Shown piece by piece: positions 8,774 to 19,298 of a stretch of 64,000 nt of DNA (position 1 is its first letter; every line of letters starts with the position of its first letter). The notes below the pieces were generated by a model. It had not been told where the DNA came from and ran no database searches. It worked only from the letters and a program-made list of their open reading frames with translations. The position numbers were made by a program, and so were the translations under genes. Source of the stretch: Mesorhizobium sp. L-8-3 (GTDB lineage Bacteria > Pseudomonadota > Alphaproteobacteria > Rhizobiales > Rhizobiaceae); the NCBI RefSeq assembly GCF_016756615.1, contig NZ_AP023262.1, positions 5,829,501-5,893,500 on the forward strand, given 5' to 3'.

Positions 8774-9745
8774 TCACCAACGCAGGAGAACGGCCCCCCA
8801 GGTGAAGCCGCCGCCCATGGCCTCCAGGAGAACGAGATCGCCCTTCTTGATCCGCCCGTCGGCGACGGCGACGGCAAGCGCCAGCGGCACCGACGCCGCC
8901 GAGGTGTTGCCGTGACGGTCCACGGTGACGACGACCTTCTCCTCGGCTATGCCGAGTTTCCTGGCGGAAGCGTCGATGATGCGCTTGTTGGCCTGGTGCG
9001 GCACGAACCAGTCGAGATCGGCCGACGTGATGCCGGCCTGCGCATAGGTCGCCTCGATGACGTCGGTGATCATGCCGACGGCATGCTTGAAGACCTCGCG
9101 GCCCTCCATCCTGAGATGGCCGACGGTGCCGGTCGTGGACGGACCGCCGTCGACGTAGAGCTTCTCCTTGTGCGTACCGTCCGACCGCAGGCTGGCTGCA
9201 AGGACGCCGCGGTCGGCGATGGTGCCCGCGCCCTCCCCGGCCTCCATGACGATCGCGCCGGCGCCGTCGCCGAAGAGCACGCAGGTCGAGCGGTCGTTCC
9301 AGTCCAGAATGCGCGAAAAGGTCTCGGAACCGATGACGAGCACACGCTTCGCCTGGCCGCCGCGCAGATAGAGATCGGCCGCCGTGACGGCATAGACGAA
9401 ACCGCTGCAGACCGCCTGCATGTCGAAGGCGAAGCCGTGGCGCATGCCGAGCCGCTGCTGGATGTCGACCGCCGTCGCCGGAAAGGTGTTGTTGGGTGTC
9501 GACGTCGCCAGCACGATCAGGTCGAGATCGGCCGGCGTCAGGCCCGCATTGTCGAGCGCTGCGCGGGCCGCGGCTTCACCGAGCGAGGCTGTGGTCTCGT
9601 CGTCGGCCGCGATATGGCGCTGGCGAATGCCCGTGCGCTGCACGATCCACTCGTCCGAGGTCTCGACGACGCCCTCGAAGTCGGTGTTCTTCATGATGCG
9701 GCGCGGCAGGGCCGAACCAATGCCGCGCACGACTGATCGTATCAT
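8774..9745 (-). CDS. fabH: Beta-ketoacyl-ACP synthase III
   Basis: Condenses acetyl-CoA (or another short acyl-CoA) with malonyl-ACP to start fatty acid synthesis. The 323-residue protein has the full Cys-His-Asn triad: Cys113 (AVCSGF), His250 (VPHQANKR) and Asn280 (HGNTSAAS). It also has the [13 protein letters not shown] start region and the C-terminal GGGFTWGA loop. It lies 8 bp downstream of plsX on the same strand, the standard lipid-synthesis pairing, and is followed by ihfA. Length and motifs are entirely normal. Confidence 0.97.
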   Translation of the reverse strand: MIRSVVRGIGSALPRRIMKNTDFEGVVETSDEWIVQRTGIRQRHIAADDETTASLGEAAARAALDNAGLTPADLDLIVLATSTPNNTFPATAVDIQQRLGMRHGFAFDMQAVCSGFVYAVTAADLYLRGGQAKRVLVIGSETFSRILDWNDRSTCVLFGDGAGAIVMEAGEGAGTIADRGVLAASLRSDGTHKEKLYVDGGPSTTGTVGHLRMEGREVFKHAVGMITDVIEATYAQAGITSADLDWFVPHQANKRIIDASARKLGIAEEKVVVTVDRHGNTSAASVPLALAVAVADGRIKKGDLVLLEAMGGGFTWGAVLLRW

Positions 9746-9753
9746 TTCAGCCC

Positions 9754-10827
9754 CTAGAGCGTGTCTTCAGCTTCACTTTCGGCGGCGGGCAACGGCCGCG
9801 CCACCTGCGGCAATCGAGCATGGAAGAGGTCGAGATCGGCCTTGATCTTCTCGATCAGCCGGTTCCTAACCATGTCATATCCGAGTTCGACCGCCGCCAT
9901 GAACCCTTCGGCGTCCGTGCCGCCGTGACTTTTGACCACGATGCCGTTCAGGCCGAGGAAAACCCCGCCATTGGCCTTGCGTACATCCATCTTCTCGCGC
10001 AGCAGGTCGAAGGCGCCCTTGGCGAAAACATAGCCGATGCGCGCCATCAGCGTCCGGCTCATCGCTGCCTTGAGATATTCCGCAATCTGCCGGGCCGTGC
10101 CTTCCGCGCTCTTCAACGCGATGTTGCCGGCGAAGCCTTCGGTGACGACCACGTCCACCGTTCCCTTGCCGATGTCATCGCCCTCGACGAAGCCGCGATA
10201 GTCCATCGACCGCAGGCCCGCCTCGCGCAGGATGCGGCCCGCGTCCTTGACCTCTTCCTGCCCCTTGATCTCTTCGACGCCGACATTGAGCAGGCCGACC
10301 GTCGGCCGGTCGGTCTCAAGCAGCGCACGGGCCATGGCCGTTCCCAAAATGGCGAAGTCGACCAGTTGGTGCGCATCGGCGCCGATGGTCGCCCCGACAT
10401 CCAGCACGATACTCTCGCCGCGAACCGTCGGCCAGATGGCGGCTATGGCCGGGCGCTCGATGGTCGCCATGGTGCGCAGGCAGAATTTCGACATCGCCAT
10501 CAGCGCGCCGGTGTTGCCGGCCGAAACGCAGACATCGGCGTCGCCGCTCTTCACCGCCTCGATCGCCTTCCACATGGACGACTTCCAGCGCCCCTGGCGC
10601 AGAGCCTGGCTCGGCTTGTCATCCATCCGGACCGCCACCTCGCAATGATGGAAGTCGGTGATCGAAGCGAGCTTCGGGAATTGCGCGAGGATCGGACGCA
10701 CCTCTTCTTCGCGGCCATAGGCGACGAAGCGGACATCGGCTCGCCGTTCTGCCACCTTGGCCAGAGCGGGTATCGTCACCGTGGGGCCGTGGTCGCCACC
10801 CATCGCGTCAATGGAAATACGTATCAC
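9754..10827 (-). CDS. plsX: Phosphate acyltransferase PlsX
   Basis: Makes acyl-phosphate from acyl-ACP for the PlsY route to lysophosphatidic acid. 357 residues when started at GTG 10827, which gives the family N-terminus [14 protein letters not shown]; the upstream extension of this frame has no homology. Visible motifs are [35 protein letters not shown] and [27 protein letters not shown] purine-rich GAGATGA lies before the GTG. It is followed at 8 bp by fabH, so phospholipid and fatty-acid initiation are co-transcribed. Confidence 0.95.
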   Translation of the reverse strand: MIRISIDAMGGDHGPTVTIPALAKVAERRADVRFVAYGREEEVRPILAQFPKLASITDFHHCEVAVRMDDKPSQALRQGRWKSSMWKAIEAVKSGDADVCVSAGNTGALMAMSKFCLRTMATIERPAIAAIWPTVRGESIVLDVGATIGADAHQLVDFAILGTAMARALLETDRPTVGLLNVGVEEIKGQEEVKDAGRILREAGLRSMDYRGFVEGDDIGKGTVDVVVTEGFAGNIALKSAEGTARQIAEYLKAAMSRTLMARIGYVFAKGAFDLLREKMDVRKANGGVFLGLNGIVVKSHGGTDAEGFMAAVELGYDMVRNRLIEKIKADLDLFHARLPQVARPLPAAESEAEDTL

Positions 10828-10936
10828 GCGGCAGTCATCTCGTTTCTCCCGGGGCGGGGCCGGGGTTCGGAAGTCGGGCGAAAATACCGGTTTTGGTCCC
10901 CGACACAACCGGCATTTCGCCTCACAAGGCGGCTTT

Positions 10937-11485
10937 TCAGATTTTCGACCTCAACAGGCGCAGCTTCTGCTGCAGCGGTCCCTCGGCTTCATTCTCGCTG
11001 TCCACAACGGGTGTTATCTCGGCGCCGGCCTTACGCGGATAGGGATCGATGCCCAGTCCGAAGAATTCTTCGGCAAGGGCACCGACGTCTATCGTGTCGC
11101 CCGAGAAGGTCTCCGGGCTGTCGGGCCCTTCCGCATCCAGCACGATTTCGCCGCCGCTCTGGAAGCCGAGGCGGCCGAGTTTGGAATCCTCGGGCAGATA
11201 GACCGCCTCAACGGCCTCGGCAATGTGATTCTCGATCGGATCGAGGGTGACGACGCATTCCTGCACGATATCGGCCTCGACCGTCCCGCTCACCTTCACG
11301 CCGTGGCGCTTCCAGGGGGCGACCAGCAGTTCGGCGCGATAGCGCTCGACGGCGACGAGCCCATGCGCGACGGCCAAGGCGGCACGCTCCTTCTCATCCG
11401 CGTCGATCACAACGGGCATGCCCTTCTGCGGCAGGCGTGCCACATGGGCGAGGAAGGAAACGGGGCTCTTCGTCTGGTTGTCCAT
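10937..11485 (-). CDS. DUF177 (YceD-like) protein
   Basis: 182-residue protein of the DUF177/YceD family, known in other bacteria from the position before rpmF and plsX and implicated in 23S rRNA metabolism. Visible features are [22 protein letters not shown], the strand [22 protein letters not shown] (the usual second Cys-x-Cys is reduced to one Cys) and the acidic tail [18 protein letters not shown]. The ATG at 11485 overlaps the stop of the preceding chaperone gene (TGATG) and has AAGGAG six bases upstream, which decides the start. plsX follows 109 bp downstream. Confidence 0.85.
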   Translation of the reverse strand: MDNQTKSPVSFLAHVARLPQKGMPVVIDADEKERAALAVAHGLVAVERYRAELLVAPWKRHGVKVSGTVEADIVQECVVTLDPIENHIAEAVEAVYLPEDSKLGRLGFQSGGEIVLDAEGPDSPETFSGDTIDVGALAEEFFGLGIDPYPRKAGAEITPVVDSENEAEGPLQQKLRLLRSKI

Positions 11486-12039
11486 CATGAACTCCTTGTG
11501 CCCGGCTCGGGCGCCGGGAACGTCACTTCGCCGCGAAGCAGGTCGGACGACGGCTGGGCCGCGAGCGCCGTCGCGACACCCCCGACATGGGCGGCCAACT
11601 CCCGAACCTCGGCCCACCTCTCCACACCGGGGCGGACGTTGCGGGCGAGCGCCTGCGACAGCGCCTCGCCGTCCCCGGCATCCAGCGCCTCGCCATAGGC
11701 TTTCACGCGTCCGTAGAACATGCGCGCTAGCAGCTTCATGCGTTTCGGCACGCCCGGATCGCTGATGCCGAGCTCGCGAATCGAATGCTCGACATCGCGG
11801 AAGAACTCATCCGTAAGCTCCTGGGCGATTTCCGCGATCGGCCCTTCCTCGCCTCGGACACGACGAAGAAACAGGAACATGTGCAACGCGACCATCTCGA
11901 AGCGGCCTAGCGGCGTATCGGGCACATTCCAGGCCGAATATAGCTGCGGCTGCCGCGCGGCCGCCACGATTTGATCGTAGAGGCGGTCGACAGTTGCGCG
12001 GCTCACCGTTCTACGGCGGCCGAACAGAAATTTCAGCAT
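11485..12039 (-). CDS. Ubiquinol-cytochrome c chaperone (CBP3 family)
   Basis: 184-residue cytoplasmic or membrane-peripheral protein of the CBP3/UQCC1 family, which assists cytochrome b and bc1 complex assembly in mitochondria; alphaproteobacteria have the ancestral form. Motifs: basic N-terminus (FGRRRTVSRATVDRLYDQIVAAARQP), then YSAWNVPDTPLGRFEMVALHMFLFLRR, ELTDEFFRDVEHSIRELGISD and VPKRMKLLARMFYGRVKAY, the standard core of the family. It is first in the run with DUF177, plsX and fabH, and divergent from bamE with 145 bp between them, which should hold both promoters. Confidence 0.88.
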   Translation of the reverse strand: MLKFLFGRRRTVSRATVDRLYDQIVAAARQPQLYSAWNVPDTPLGRFEMVALHMFLFLRRVRGEEGPIAEIAQELTDEFFRDVEHSIRELGISDPGVPKRMKLLARMFYGRVKAYGEALDAGDGEALSQALARNVRPGVERWAEVRELAAHVGGVATALAAQPSSDLLRGEVTFPAPEPGTRSS

Positions 12040-12184
12040 GCGGTACGGCCTCCTTGGAACCGTTTCGCGGCGTGGTTAGGTTGCATCGGCGTAGAAGCTG
12101 GTTTACCGCTTCTGCCGCTCGAGCAGCAAGCCGATGTTCGACAGGGGTGACATGGAGTTGTTGTTGGTTTCGCGGAATTTCAAG

Positions 12185-12676
12185 ATGGCGGGAACGAAGA
12201 CGATGCGCCTTTCCGCCGTGCTCGCCCTCGGCGTGGCAGCGGCGGCCTGCAATGCGTCCCAGACCCTCAACCCCAGCGAGACCCTCACCCAGGGCTATGT
12301 CATCGACCAGCAGCAGATCGACCAGGTGCCCGTCGGCTCGAGCCGCGAGCAGGTTCTGCTGGCCCTCGGCACGCCCTCGACGACGGCGACTTTCGACAAC
12401 GAGGTCTTCTACTACATCTCGCAGACCCGGGTCCGCAGGGTCGCGTTCATGAACCCGGCTCTGGTGGATCAGCGGATCCTGGCGGTGTATTTCGGGCCCG
12501 ACGGGCGCGTCACCAACATCGCCCACTACGGCCTGCAGGACGGCAAGGTGTTCGACTTCATCTCACGGACCACGCCGACCGGCGGCAAGGACAACAGTTT
12601 CATCGGCCAGTTGCTCGCCGGCGCCGGCACGGGAGGAGCCCAGGCCGCGAAGAACATCTTCGGCGGCGGCGGCTGA
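12185..12676 (+). CDS. bamE: BamE-type outer-membrane assembly lipoprotein
   Basis: SmpA/OmlA lipoprotein of the BAM complex. A signal peptide (MRLSAVLALGVAAAAC) with a lipobox ending at the Cys leads into the family core: GYVIDQQQIDQVPVGSSREQVLLALGTPSTTATFDNEVFYYISQ, which fits the BamE fold where the strand-turn-helix repeats and the GTP motif are conserved. ATG 12185 gives 163 residues; ATG 12203 (157 residues) gives a cleaner signal peptide and is equally likely. The C-terminus is Gly-rich. It is divergent from the bc1 chaperone gene and convergent with hppA, as in other rhizobia. Confidence 0.9.
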   Translation: MAGTKTMRLSAVLALGVAAAACNASQTLNPSETLTQGYVIDQQQIDQVPVGSSREQVLLALGTPSTTATFDNEVFYYISQTRVRRVAFMNPALVDQRILAVYFGPDGRVTNIAHYGLQDGKVFDFISRTTPTGGKDNSFIGQLLAGAGTGGAQAAKNIFGGGG

Positions 12677-12780
12677 TCGAAGCCGCCAGCGCCTATCCCA
12701 AAAAAAAAGCCGTTCGCCTATGCCGGCGCGCTCGGCGCAATGCAGGCACACCGGATCGCTTCCGAACGCGAGAAGAGATG

Positions 12781-12808
12781 AGCCCCGCGGGATCGCTCCC
12801 GCGGGGCT
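12781..12808. terminator. Strong bidirectional terminator between bamE and hppA
   Basis: AGCCCCGCGGGA and TCCCGCGGGGCT form a perfect 12-bp stem closing a 4-base loop (TCGC), in the gap between the convergent genes bamE (+) and hppA (-). The plus-strand side is followed by CTTGCTT. Confidence 0.75.
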
Positions 12809-12832
12809 CTTGCTTCAACCGATGCGCTTGTC

Positions 12833-14977
12833 TCAGGCTGAATGGGCGAGCACGGCGAGCAGCAGCAGCGCGACGATATTAGTGATCTTGATCGCCGGAT
12901 TGACGGCAGGGCCCGCGGTGTCCTTATAGGGATCGCCGACCGTATCGCCGGTCACCGAGGCCTTGTGCGCCTCGGAGCCCTTCATGTGCTTGACGCCGTC
13001 CTTGTCGGTGAAGCCGTCCTCGAAAGACTTCTTGGCGTTGTCCCAGGCGCCCCCGCCCGAAGTCATCGAGATCGCGACGAAGAGGCCGTTCACGATCACG
13101 CCGAGCAGCGAGGCGCCGAGTGCGGCAAAGGCCGAGGCCTTGGAGCCGGAGATCAGCAGCACGCCGAAATAGACGACGAGCGGCGCCAGCACCGGCAAGA
13201 GCGACGGCACGATCATCTCGCGGATCGCCGCCTTGGTCAGAAGGTCGACGGCGCGGGCATAGTCCGGCCTGTCCTTGCCCTGCATGATGCCCGGCTTTTC
13301 GCGGAACTGCCGGCGGACCTCCTCCACGATCGAGCCCGCCGCGCGGCCGACCGCCGTCATGGCGATGCCGCCGAACAAATAGGGGATCAGGCCGCCGAAG
13401 ATCAGCCCTGCCACGACATAGGGGTTCGACAGGTCGAACGAAACCGTCCCGAGATCGGCGAAATAGGGGAACCGGGTGGGGTTCGCGGCGAAGTACTGGA
13501 GGTCGTAGCTGTAGGCCGCGAACAGCACCAGGGCGCCGAGGCCGGCCGAGCCGATCGCATAGCCCTTGGTGACCGCCTTGGTCGTGTTGCCGACAGCGTC
13601 GAGCGCGTCGGTGGACTGGCGCACTTCCTTGGGCAGTCCCGACATTTCAGCGATGCCGCCGGCATTGTCGGTGACCGGGCCGAAGGCGTCGAGCGCGACG
13701 ATCATGCCGGCGAGGCCGAGCATCGTGGTGACCGCGACCGCGGTGCCGAACAAGCCGGCGAGCTGGAAGGTCGCGATGATGCCGCCAACGATGACGATCG
13801 CCGGAAGCGCGGTCGATTCCAGCGAAACCGCGAGGCCCTGGATCACATTGGTGCCGTGTCCGGTGACCGACGCCTGCGCGATCGACACAACCGGGCGCTT
13901 GCCCGTGCCGGTGTAGTATTCGGTGATGACGACGATCAGCGCCGTCACCAGGAGGCCGATCAAGCCGCAGACGAACAGGTTCGTGCCCGTGACGGCCGTG
14001 CCGCCGGCGGTCCCGATCTCTCCCCAGCCGATGGTGAGCTGCGTGGCCGCCCAAAGCCCGAGAATCGATAGCAGGCCGGTGACGATGAGGCCCTTGTAGA
14101 GGGCACCCATGATCGAACCGTTTGCGCCGAGCTTGACGAAGAAGGTGCCGACGATTGAGGTGATGATGCAGGCGCCGCAGATGGCGAGCGGATAGAGCAT
14201 GACGCTGCCGAGAATTGCGGTGCCGCCGAAGAAGATGGCGCCGAGCACCATGGTGGCGACGACCGTGACCGCATAGGTCTCGAACAGATCGGCGGCCATG
14301 CCGGCGCAGTCGCCGACATTGTCGCCGACATTGTCGGCGATGGTGGCCGGATTGCGCGGATCGTCCTCCGGAATGCCCGCCTCGACCTTGCCGACGAGGT
14401 CGCCGCCGACATCGGCGCCTTTGGTGAAGATGCCGCCGCCCAGACGGGCGAAGATAGAGATCAGCGATGCGCCGAAGCCGAGCGCGACGAGCGCGTCGAT
14501 GACGGCGCGGTCGGCGGGCTGGTGGCCGAGCGCACCCACCAGGACCCAGTAGTAGACGGAGACGCCGAGCAGCGCGAGGCCGGCGACGAGGAGGCCGGTG
14601 ATGGCGCCGGACTTGAAGGCGATATCGAGGCCGGCCGCGAGGCTGTTGGAAGCTGCCTGGGCCGTGCGCACATTGGCGCGGACCGAGACATGCATGCCGA
14701 TGAAGCCGGCGACCCCGGAAAGAACGGCCCCGATCAGGAATCCGATCGCTGCGGTGCCGGAAAGGAGCCACCAGGCGAGTAGGAAGACGACCACGCCGAC
14801 GATGGCGATGGTGGTGTATTGGCGCGCGAGATAGGCCTGCGCGCCTTCACGGATGGCGGCAGAAATTTCCTGCATGCGTGCATTGCCCTGGTCGGACGCA
14901 AGGACCGACTGCGTAGCCCATAGGGCGTACAGGACAGAAAGCAGCCCGCAGAGAATGACGACGTAAAGCATTGTCAT
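12833..14977 (-). CDS. hppA: K+-independent proton-translocating pyrophosphatase
   Basis: Integral membrane pump of 714 residues with about 16 helices that couples PPi hydrolysis to H+ export. Substrate-site motifs are intact: [23 protein letters not shown], then [19 protein letters not shown], and [10 protein letters not shown]. The residue that decides potassium dependence reads as Lys in [10 protein letters not shown], which marks the K+-independent subclass. ATG 14977 (MTMLYVVI) was chosen because GAGGA lies 8 bases upstream; the longer frame adds a non-hydrophobic leader. It is a single-gene unit ending at the shared terminator. Confidence 0.96.
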   Translation of the reverse strand: MTMLYVVILCGLLSVLYALWATQSVLASDQGNARMQEISAAIREGAQAYLARQYTTIAIVGVVVFLLAWWLLSGTAAIGFLIGAVLSGVAGFIGMHVSVRANVRTAQAASNSLAAGLDIAFKSGAITGLLVAGLALLGVSVYYWVLVGALGHQPADRAVIDALVALGFGASLISIFARLGGGIFTKGADVGGDLVGKVEAGIPEDDPRNPATIADNVGDNVGDCAGMAADLFETYAVTVVATMVLGAIFFGGTAILGSVMLYPLAICGACIITSIVGTFFVKLGANGSIMGALYKGLIVTGLLSILGLWAATQLTIGWGEIGTAGGTAVTGTNLFVCGLIGLLVTALIVVITEYYTGTGKRPVVSIAQASVTGHGTNVIQGLAVSLESTALPAIVIVGGIIATFQLAGLFGTAVAVTTMLGLAGMIVALDAFGPVTDNAGGIAEMSGLPKEVRQSTDALDAVGNTTKAVTKGYAIGSAGLGALVLFAAYSYDLQYFAANPTRFPYFADLGTVSFDLSNPYVVAGLIFGGLIPYLFGGIAMTAVGRAAGSIVEEVRRQFREKPGIMQGKDRPDYARAVDLLTKAAIREMIVPSLLPVLAPLVVYFGVLLISGSKASAFAALGASLLGVIVNGLFVAISMTSGGGAWDNAKKSFEDGFTDKDGVKHMKGSEAHKASVTGDTVGDPYKDTAGPAVNPAIKITNIVALLLLAVLAHSA

Positions 14978-15150
14978 TGCGGATTTCCTCGATTGCGGCC
15001 CGAATAGAACCCCTCCCCGGGCCATTGGGACAGGCCGGTCTCTGGACGGAATCCGGCCTATGCCACGGCTTATCCAAAGGCGAGCGTCAACGTCAAGGTT
15101 TTGTTAGGTTTTTGCCCTGATTTCGCCGCGATTCGAAAGGCGCTTCGTAC

Positions 15151-15906
15151 TCAGTCTGCAACCTGCAGCCGACCTGAGCGACGAGCGGCAATCCGCTCGA
15201 CCGCGGACAGTCCGTCATAGATCAGCACCGCCAGCACGGCGACGATCAGTCCGCCCTGCAGGACGAAGGCGAGGTTGTCGGACAGGAGCCCGGCGATGAT
15301 GACTTCGCCCAGGGTCCTGGCCGCGACGGTCGAGCCGATGGTCGCGGTGGCCAGGCTGATCACGACCGACAGCCTGATGCCTGCCAGGATGACGGGAACG
15401 GCGAGCGGCAGTTCGACCTTGGTCAGCCTTTGCCAGCCCGTCATGCCGACGCCGCGCGCGGCCTCAACCACCGGCTGCGACAGCGTCGTCAGTCCCGTCA
15501 GCGCATTTTCGAAGATCGGAAGGAGCCCGTAGAGGAAAAGCGCGATCAGTGTCGGCTTCTCGCCGAAACCGACGGCAGGCACGGCCAGTGCCAGCACCGC
15601 GACCGGGGGAAAGGTCTGGCCTATATTGACGAGGCTGCGCGACAGCGGGAGGAATTCGGCACCTACCGGCCGGGTGACGAGAATGGCGAGCCCCACCGCG
15701 ACGATCGTCGCCGCCACGGTCGCGAGCAGCACGGTCCACAGATGCAGCAATGTGAGCGAAAGGAGGCTGCCCTGGTTGTAGATCGCCGGCGCGTTGTTCC
15801 TGGCGAGCGGGCGGAACAGCGGCGCGAACCAGTCGGGCGCCATCACGAAGGCGACGAGCAGCAGCAATGCCAGAAGCCGCAACGCGAACGGCAGGAAGCG
15901 GATCAT
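15151..15906 (-). CDS. Osmoprotectant ABC transporter permease (YehW-like)
   Basis: 251-residue inner-membrane permease with about six helices and the BPD_transp_1 EAA-type loop (GLTTLSQPVVEAARGVGMTGWQRLTKVELPLAVPVILAGIRLS), the surface that meets the ATPase. Its length matches the short permease of YehZYXW/OpuC-type importers for glycine betaine and related solutes. The start overlaps the ATPase stop (ATGA), so the genes are translationally coupled. It is last in the four-gene set. Confidence 0.88.
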   Translation of the reverse strand: MIRFLPFALRLLALLLLVAFVMAPDWFAPLFRPLARNNAPAIYNQGSLLSLTLLHLWTVLLATVAATIVAVGLAILVTRPVGAEFLPLSRSLVNIGQTFPPVAVLALAVPAVGFGEKPTLIALFLYGLLPIFENALTGLTTLSQPVVEAARGVGMTGWQRLTKVELPLAVPVILAGIRLSVVISLATATIGSTVAARTLGEVIIAGLLSDNLAFVLQGGLIVAVLAVLIYDGLSAVERIAARRSGRLQVAD

Positions 15907-16841
15907 GCCGGCCTCGCCCCGCGCCTGACCAATTCATCGACTGTCACCCTTCCGAGCGGGCTGCCCTCCGCTGTCACCACGGGCAGCGCCTGACGCCCTG
16001 ACCAGAGCAGCATTGCCAGGGCATCGCGCAGGCTGACGTCGGCCGTGATTGCTTCACCCTCGGCCGGGCCCGGCTCGACCGCCTCGCTCACCTTGCCGAG
16101 CGAGAGCAGACGGAAGGGCCGATCGCCCGTGCCGATCAGGTTCTCCACGAAGGTGTTGGCCGGCCGCGCCAGCACCTCGGCCGGCGTCGCATATTGCATC
16201 AGCTTGCCGCCATCCATCACCGCGATCCTGTCGCCGAGGTGAACGGCCTCCTCCATGTCGTGAGTGACAAGAACGATGGTGGTGCCGAAGCGACGCTGGA
16301 TCGCTAGAAGATCCTCCTGCGCCTTGGCGCGGATGATGGGATCGAGCGCGCCGAAGGGCTCGTCCATGAGGAGCACGTTTGGTTCGGCCGCGAGCGCACG
16401 CGCCACGCCGACGCGCTGCTGTTGGCCGCCGGACAATTCGTGAGGATAGCGCGGTCCGAAAGCCGCGGGGTCGAGCTGGAACAGCGTCAGCAATTCCTCG
16501 ACCCTGGCCGCAACGCGCCTGGCATCCCAGCCGAGCAGCACCGGGACAGTGCCGATGTTCTGCGCGACGGTGCGGTGCGGAAAGAGCCCATGTCCCTGGA
16601 TCGCATAGCCGATACGGCGACGCAGTTCGTATCCGGGCAGCGAACGATTGTCGACGCCGTCGAGCCTGATCGCACCCGAGGTCTGCTCGACCAGGCGGTT
16701 GATCATGCGCAGCAAGGTGGTCTTGCCCGACCCCGAGGTACCGACGACCACCGTGATGGTGCGAGGCTCGACGACAAGCGAAACATCGTCGACGACGGCC
16801 GCGTCGCCGTAGCGCTTGGTGACGTTCTCGATCTCGATCAT
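15903..16841 (-). CDS. Osmoprotectant ABC transporter ATPase with CBS domain (YehX-like)
   Basis: 312-residue ATPase that energises uptake. Walker A GTSGSGKTT, Q-loop region, signature LSGGQQQRV, Walker B VLLMDEPFGALD and switch His (VTHDMEEA) are all present. After the ATPase core comes one C-terminal CBS-like motif (ITADVSLRDALAMLLWSGRQALPVV), which in OpuA-type transporters senses ionic strength. The ATG at 16841 overlaps the stop of the upstream permease, which fixes the start; the long frame upstream is out-of-phase permease sequence. Order and lengths match YehX (about 308 residues in E. coli). Confidence 0.92.
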   Translation of the reverse strand: MIEIENVTKRYGDAAVVDDVSLVVEPRTITVVVGTSGSGKTTLLRMINRLVEQTSGAIRLDGVDNRSLPGYELRRRIGYAIQGHGLFPHRTVAQNIGTVPVLLGWDARRVAARVEELLTLFQLDPAAFGPRYPHELSGGQQQRVGVARALAAEPNVLLMDEPFGALDPIIRAKAQEDLLAIQRRFGTTIVLVTHDMEEAVHLGDRIAVMDGGKLMQYATPAEVLARPANTFVENLIGTGDRPFRLLSLGKVSEAVEPGPAEGEAITADVSLRDALAMLLWSGRQALPVVTAEGSPLGRVTVDELVRRGARPA

Positions 16842-18004
16842 GACTGGTTCCCCGGACGCTTGCCGGTTGCGGTAAGCTCGACCACCGCGTCGAGGATGAT
16901 CGCGGCGGCGAAGGCCAGCGCCACGGTGGGTATGGCGCCAAGCAGCACAAGATCCATCGCCGTCTGGCCGATGCCCTGGAAGACGAATACGCCGAAGCCG
17001 CCTCCGCCGATCAGAGCGGCGATCGTCGCCAGGCCGATATTCTGCACGAGCACGATGCGGATGCCGGTCAGAATAACCGGAAAGGCGAGCGGGAACTCGA
17101 CGCCGAACAGTCGCTGGCGGTCGGTCATGCCCATGCCGCGTGCCGCATCGTTGACCGCGGAGGGAACCCCGGCAAGGCCGACGACGGTGTTGGCCACCAT
17201 CGGCAGCAGCGAATAGAGGAACAAGGCCACGAAGGCGGGCGCCACGCCGATGCCGCGTATGCCGAGCGCGGCCGCTCCCGGCACATGGGTCGCGACCCAG
17301 CCGAGAGGTGCGATCAAGATACCGAACAGGGCGATCGACGGGATGGTCTGGACGATGTTGAGAACGTTGAGCACGGCGTCGCGCACCGCCGACAGGCGGT
17401 GGCACAGAATGCCGAGCGGTATGCCGACGACCATGGCGGCGGCGAGCGAGCCGAGCGCGAGAGTCAAATGTCGAGCGGCCTCGGCACGAAAACTGTCGGC
17501 CCGATTGGCATACTCCTTGAAGACCGACAGCCCGTCCCAGAGACCGGACGCGATCATCGCAGCGAGTGCCGCGGCCGTGAGGATAAGCACCACAACGCGC
17601 CCCAGCGGCGAAAGCTTCAGCCTGGTCAGAGCATCGGCAAGCAGCAGAACGAAGCCGAAGGCCAGCAGCCAGAAGCCAGACGCGGGAGATACGCGCGCGA
17701 AGCTGTTTTCCGGCGGCGTCAGGTGACCCGCGGCCGAGCCGATCGAAAGGGCGAGCGCGACCAGCGCGACAAGGCTCGCGGCGAGGCGGACACCTGCCGC
17801 CACGCGCAGGAGGGCGCAAAGGCCCGAAACAAGCACGACAGCCGACAGCAGCGCCGCGATCGAGGGCGGCAGCGCCTCGAACAAGGAACGCGGCTCGCCG
17901 GCTACGATGCGGTTCGCGCGAAACGTGGCGAAGGGAGCGATCAGCGCGCCATAGGCCGCGATCGCCGCGATCACCACGCCGAGCTTGTCGAATCGAAAGA
18001 CCAC
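16838..18004 (-). CDS. Osmoprotectant ABC transporter permease, long form (YehY-like)
   Basis: 388-residue permease. It has an extra N-terminal block of four or five helices (to about residue 170) ahead of the conserved BPD_transp_1 core, which carries GLAGVPSAVNDAARGMGMTDRQRLFGVEFPLAFPVIL. The long/short permease pair flanking an ATPase is the defining layout of YehZYXW; E. coli YehY is about 385 residues. The stop overlaps the ATPase start. The substrate-binding protein gene lies 163 bp upstream. Confidence 0.88.
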   Translation of the reverse strand: MVFRFDKLGVVIAAIAAYGALIAPFATFRANRIVAGEPRSLFEALPPSIAALLSAVVLVSGLCALLRVAAGVRLAASLVALVALALSIGSAAGHLTPPENSFARVSPASGFWLLAFGFVLLLADALTRLKLSPLGRVVVLILTAAALAAMIASGLWDGLSVFKEYANRADSFRAEAARHLTLALGSLAAAMVVGIPLGILCHRLSAVRDAVLNVLNIVQTIPSIALFGILIAPLGWVATHVPGAAALGIRGIGVAPAFVALFLYSLLPMVANTVVGLAGVPSAVNDAARGMGMTDRQRLFGVEFPLAFPVILTGIRIVLVQNIGLATIAALIGGGGFGVFVFQGIGQTAMDLVLLGAIPTVALAFAAAIILDAVVELTATGKRPGNQS

Positions 18005-18167
18005 CCTCCCCCCATTTGCCGGTCAAGCGCCTGAGGCCGGGCATTCGTCCCTAGGCGAAACGGTGCTTCGTCCTCTGTCCGGACGACGGTTGCGGGCACC
18101 TTACATCATCGGACTTGAACGTCGACCCATGCAGGCGAGCCGCGCTCCGGGGGACCGGCCTCACGGA

Positions 18168-19079
18168 CTATTTCAGGAAGCCGTTCTTCTTCAGGAAGTC
18201 TTCGGCGACGGCCTTCGCCGGCTCTCCGCCGACCTGGACGCGCCCGTTGAGCTGCTGAAGGGTGACGAGGTCGAGCCTCTCGAAGACCGGCTTGAGGAGG
18301 TCGGCGATCTCGGGATGTTCCTTCAGCACGGCTTCGCGGATGATAGGTGCCGGCTGGTAGACAGGCTGCACGCCCTTGTCGTCGGCGAGCACGACGAGCC
18401 CGGAAGGCGCGATGCCGCCGTCGGTGCCGTAAACCATGGCCGCGTTGGCGCCGTTGGTCTGGTTGGCCGCAGCCGCGATCGTGGCGGCGGTGTCGCCTCC
18501 CGACAAGGTGATGAGTTGGTCCGGCTTCAGCGTGAAGCCATAGGTGGTCTGGAAGGCCGGCAGCGCCGCGGCCGAGTTGACGAATTCAGACGAGGCCGCC
18601 AGCACCACCGCGCCGCCGCCGGCGACATATTTGCCGAAGTCGGAAAGCGTAGCGAGCTTGTTGGGCTCGGCCACGTCCTTGCGCAGCGCGATCGCCCAGG
18701 TGTTGTTGGCGGGCGACGGGGTCAGCCAGACGATCTTGTTGGTGTCATAGTCGAGCTTCTTCGCCAGCTCGTAACCTTTGGCCGCATCCTTCCAGACCGG
18801 ATCGTCGGCCTTTTCGAAAAAGAAGCCGGCATTGCCGGTGTATTCGGGGTAGATGTCGATCTCGCCGGCGGCGATCGCCTTGCGCACAACGGGCGTGGCA
18901 CCGAGCTGGATCCGGTCGGTCGTGGCGATGCCATTGGCATCGAGCACGAGCTGGATGATGTTGCCCAGCACGCCGCCCTCGGTGTCGATCTTGGAGGAAA
19001 CGACGACCTGGGCGCCGGCGGCCACTGTCGTGAGCGACAGCGCGACGGCGGCGCCGACGAGGCTTCTGATCGATTTCAT
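18168..19079 (-). CDS. Osmoprotectant substrate-binding protein (YehZ/OsmF-like)
   Basis: Periplasmic solute receptor of 303 residues. A Sec signal (MKSIRSLVGAAVALSLTTVAAGAQ) leads into an OpuAC fold: VVVSSKIDTEGGVLGNIIQLVLDANG, then YPEYTGNAGFFF, a conserved segment of the quaternary-amine cage. Further on are WLTPSPANNTWAIALR and DGGIAPSGLVVLADDKG. ATG 19079 has GAGGGA in RBS position; the longer frame would add 28 residues ahead of the signal peptide. First gene of the four. Ligand by family: glycine betaine, choline or carnitine; E. coli OsmF binds betaine weakly, so the real ligand may differ. Confidence 0.9.
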   Translation of the reverse strand: MKSIRSLVGAAVALSLTTVAAGAQVVVSSKIDTEGGVLGNIIQLVLDANGIATTDRIQLGATPVVRKAIAAGEIDIYPEYTGNAGFFFEKADDPVWKDAAKGYELAKKLDYDTNKIVWLTPSPANNTWAIALRKDVAEPNKLATLSDFGKYVAGGGAVVLAASSEFVNSAAALPAFQTTYGFTLKPDQLITLSGGDTAATIAAAANQTNGANAAMVYGTDGGIAPSGLVVLADDKGVQPVYQPAPIIREAVLKEHPEIADLLKPVFERLDLVTLQQLNGRVQVGGEPAKAVAEDFLKKNGFLK

Positions 19080-19298
19080 CTGGATTTCCCTCTGTGACGG
19101 TCGGATATGCGATGGCGGCGAATGAGCATGCGCCCACCCCGCCGTCGGCGCATTCGGTTTCACAAGCGACAGGCCCGACGAAACAACTCCGCTGCGCGTG
19201 AACGGTTGCGCGCCGCCATCAGAATGGGGGGGCCTGGCACGCTCCGCAAGGCCAGACAGGCGGACCAGGCGATCACTCCTGACAAGGCAGCAGCCAGA

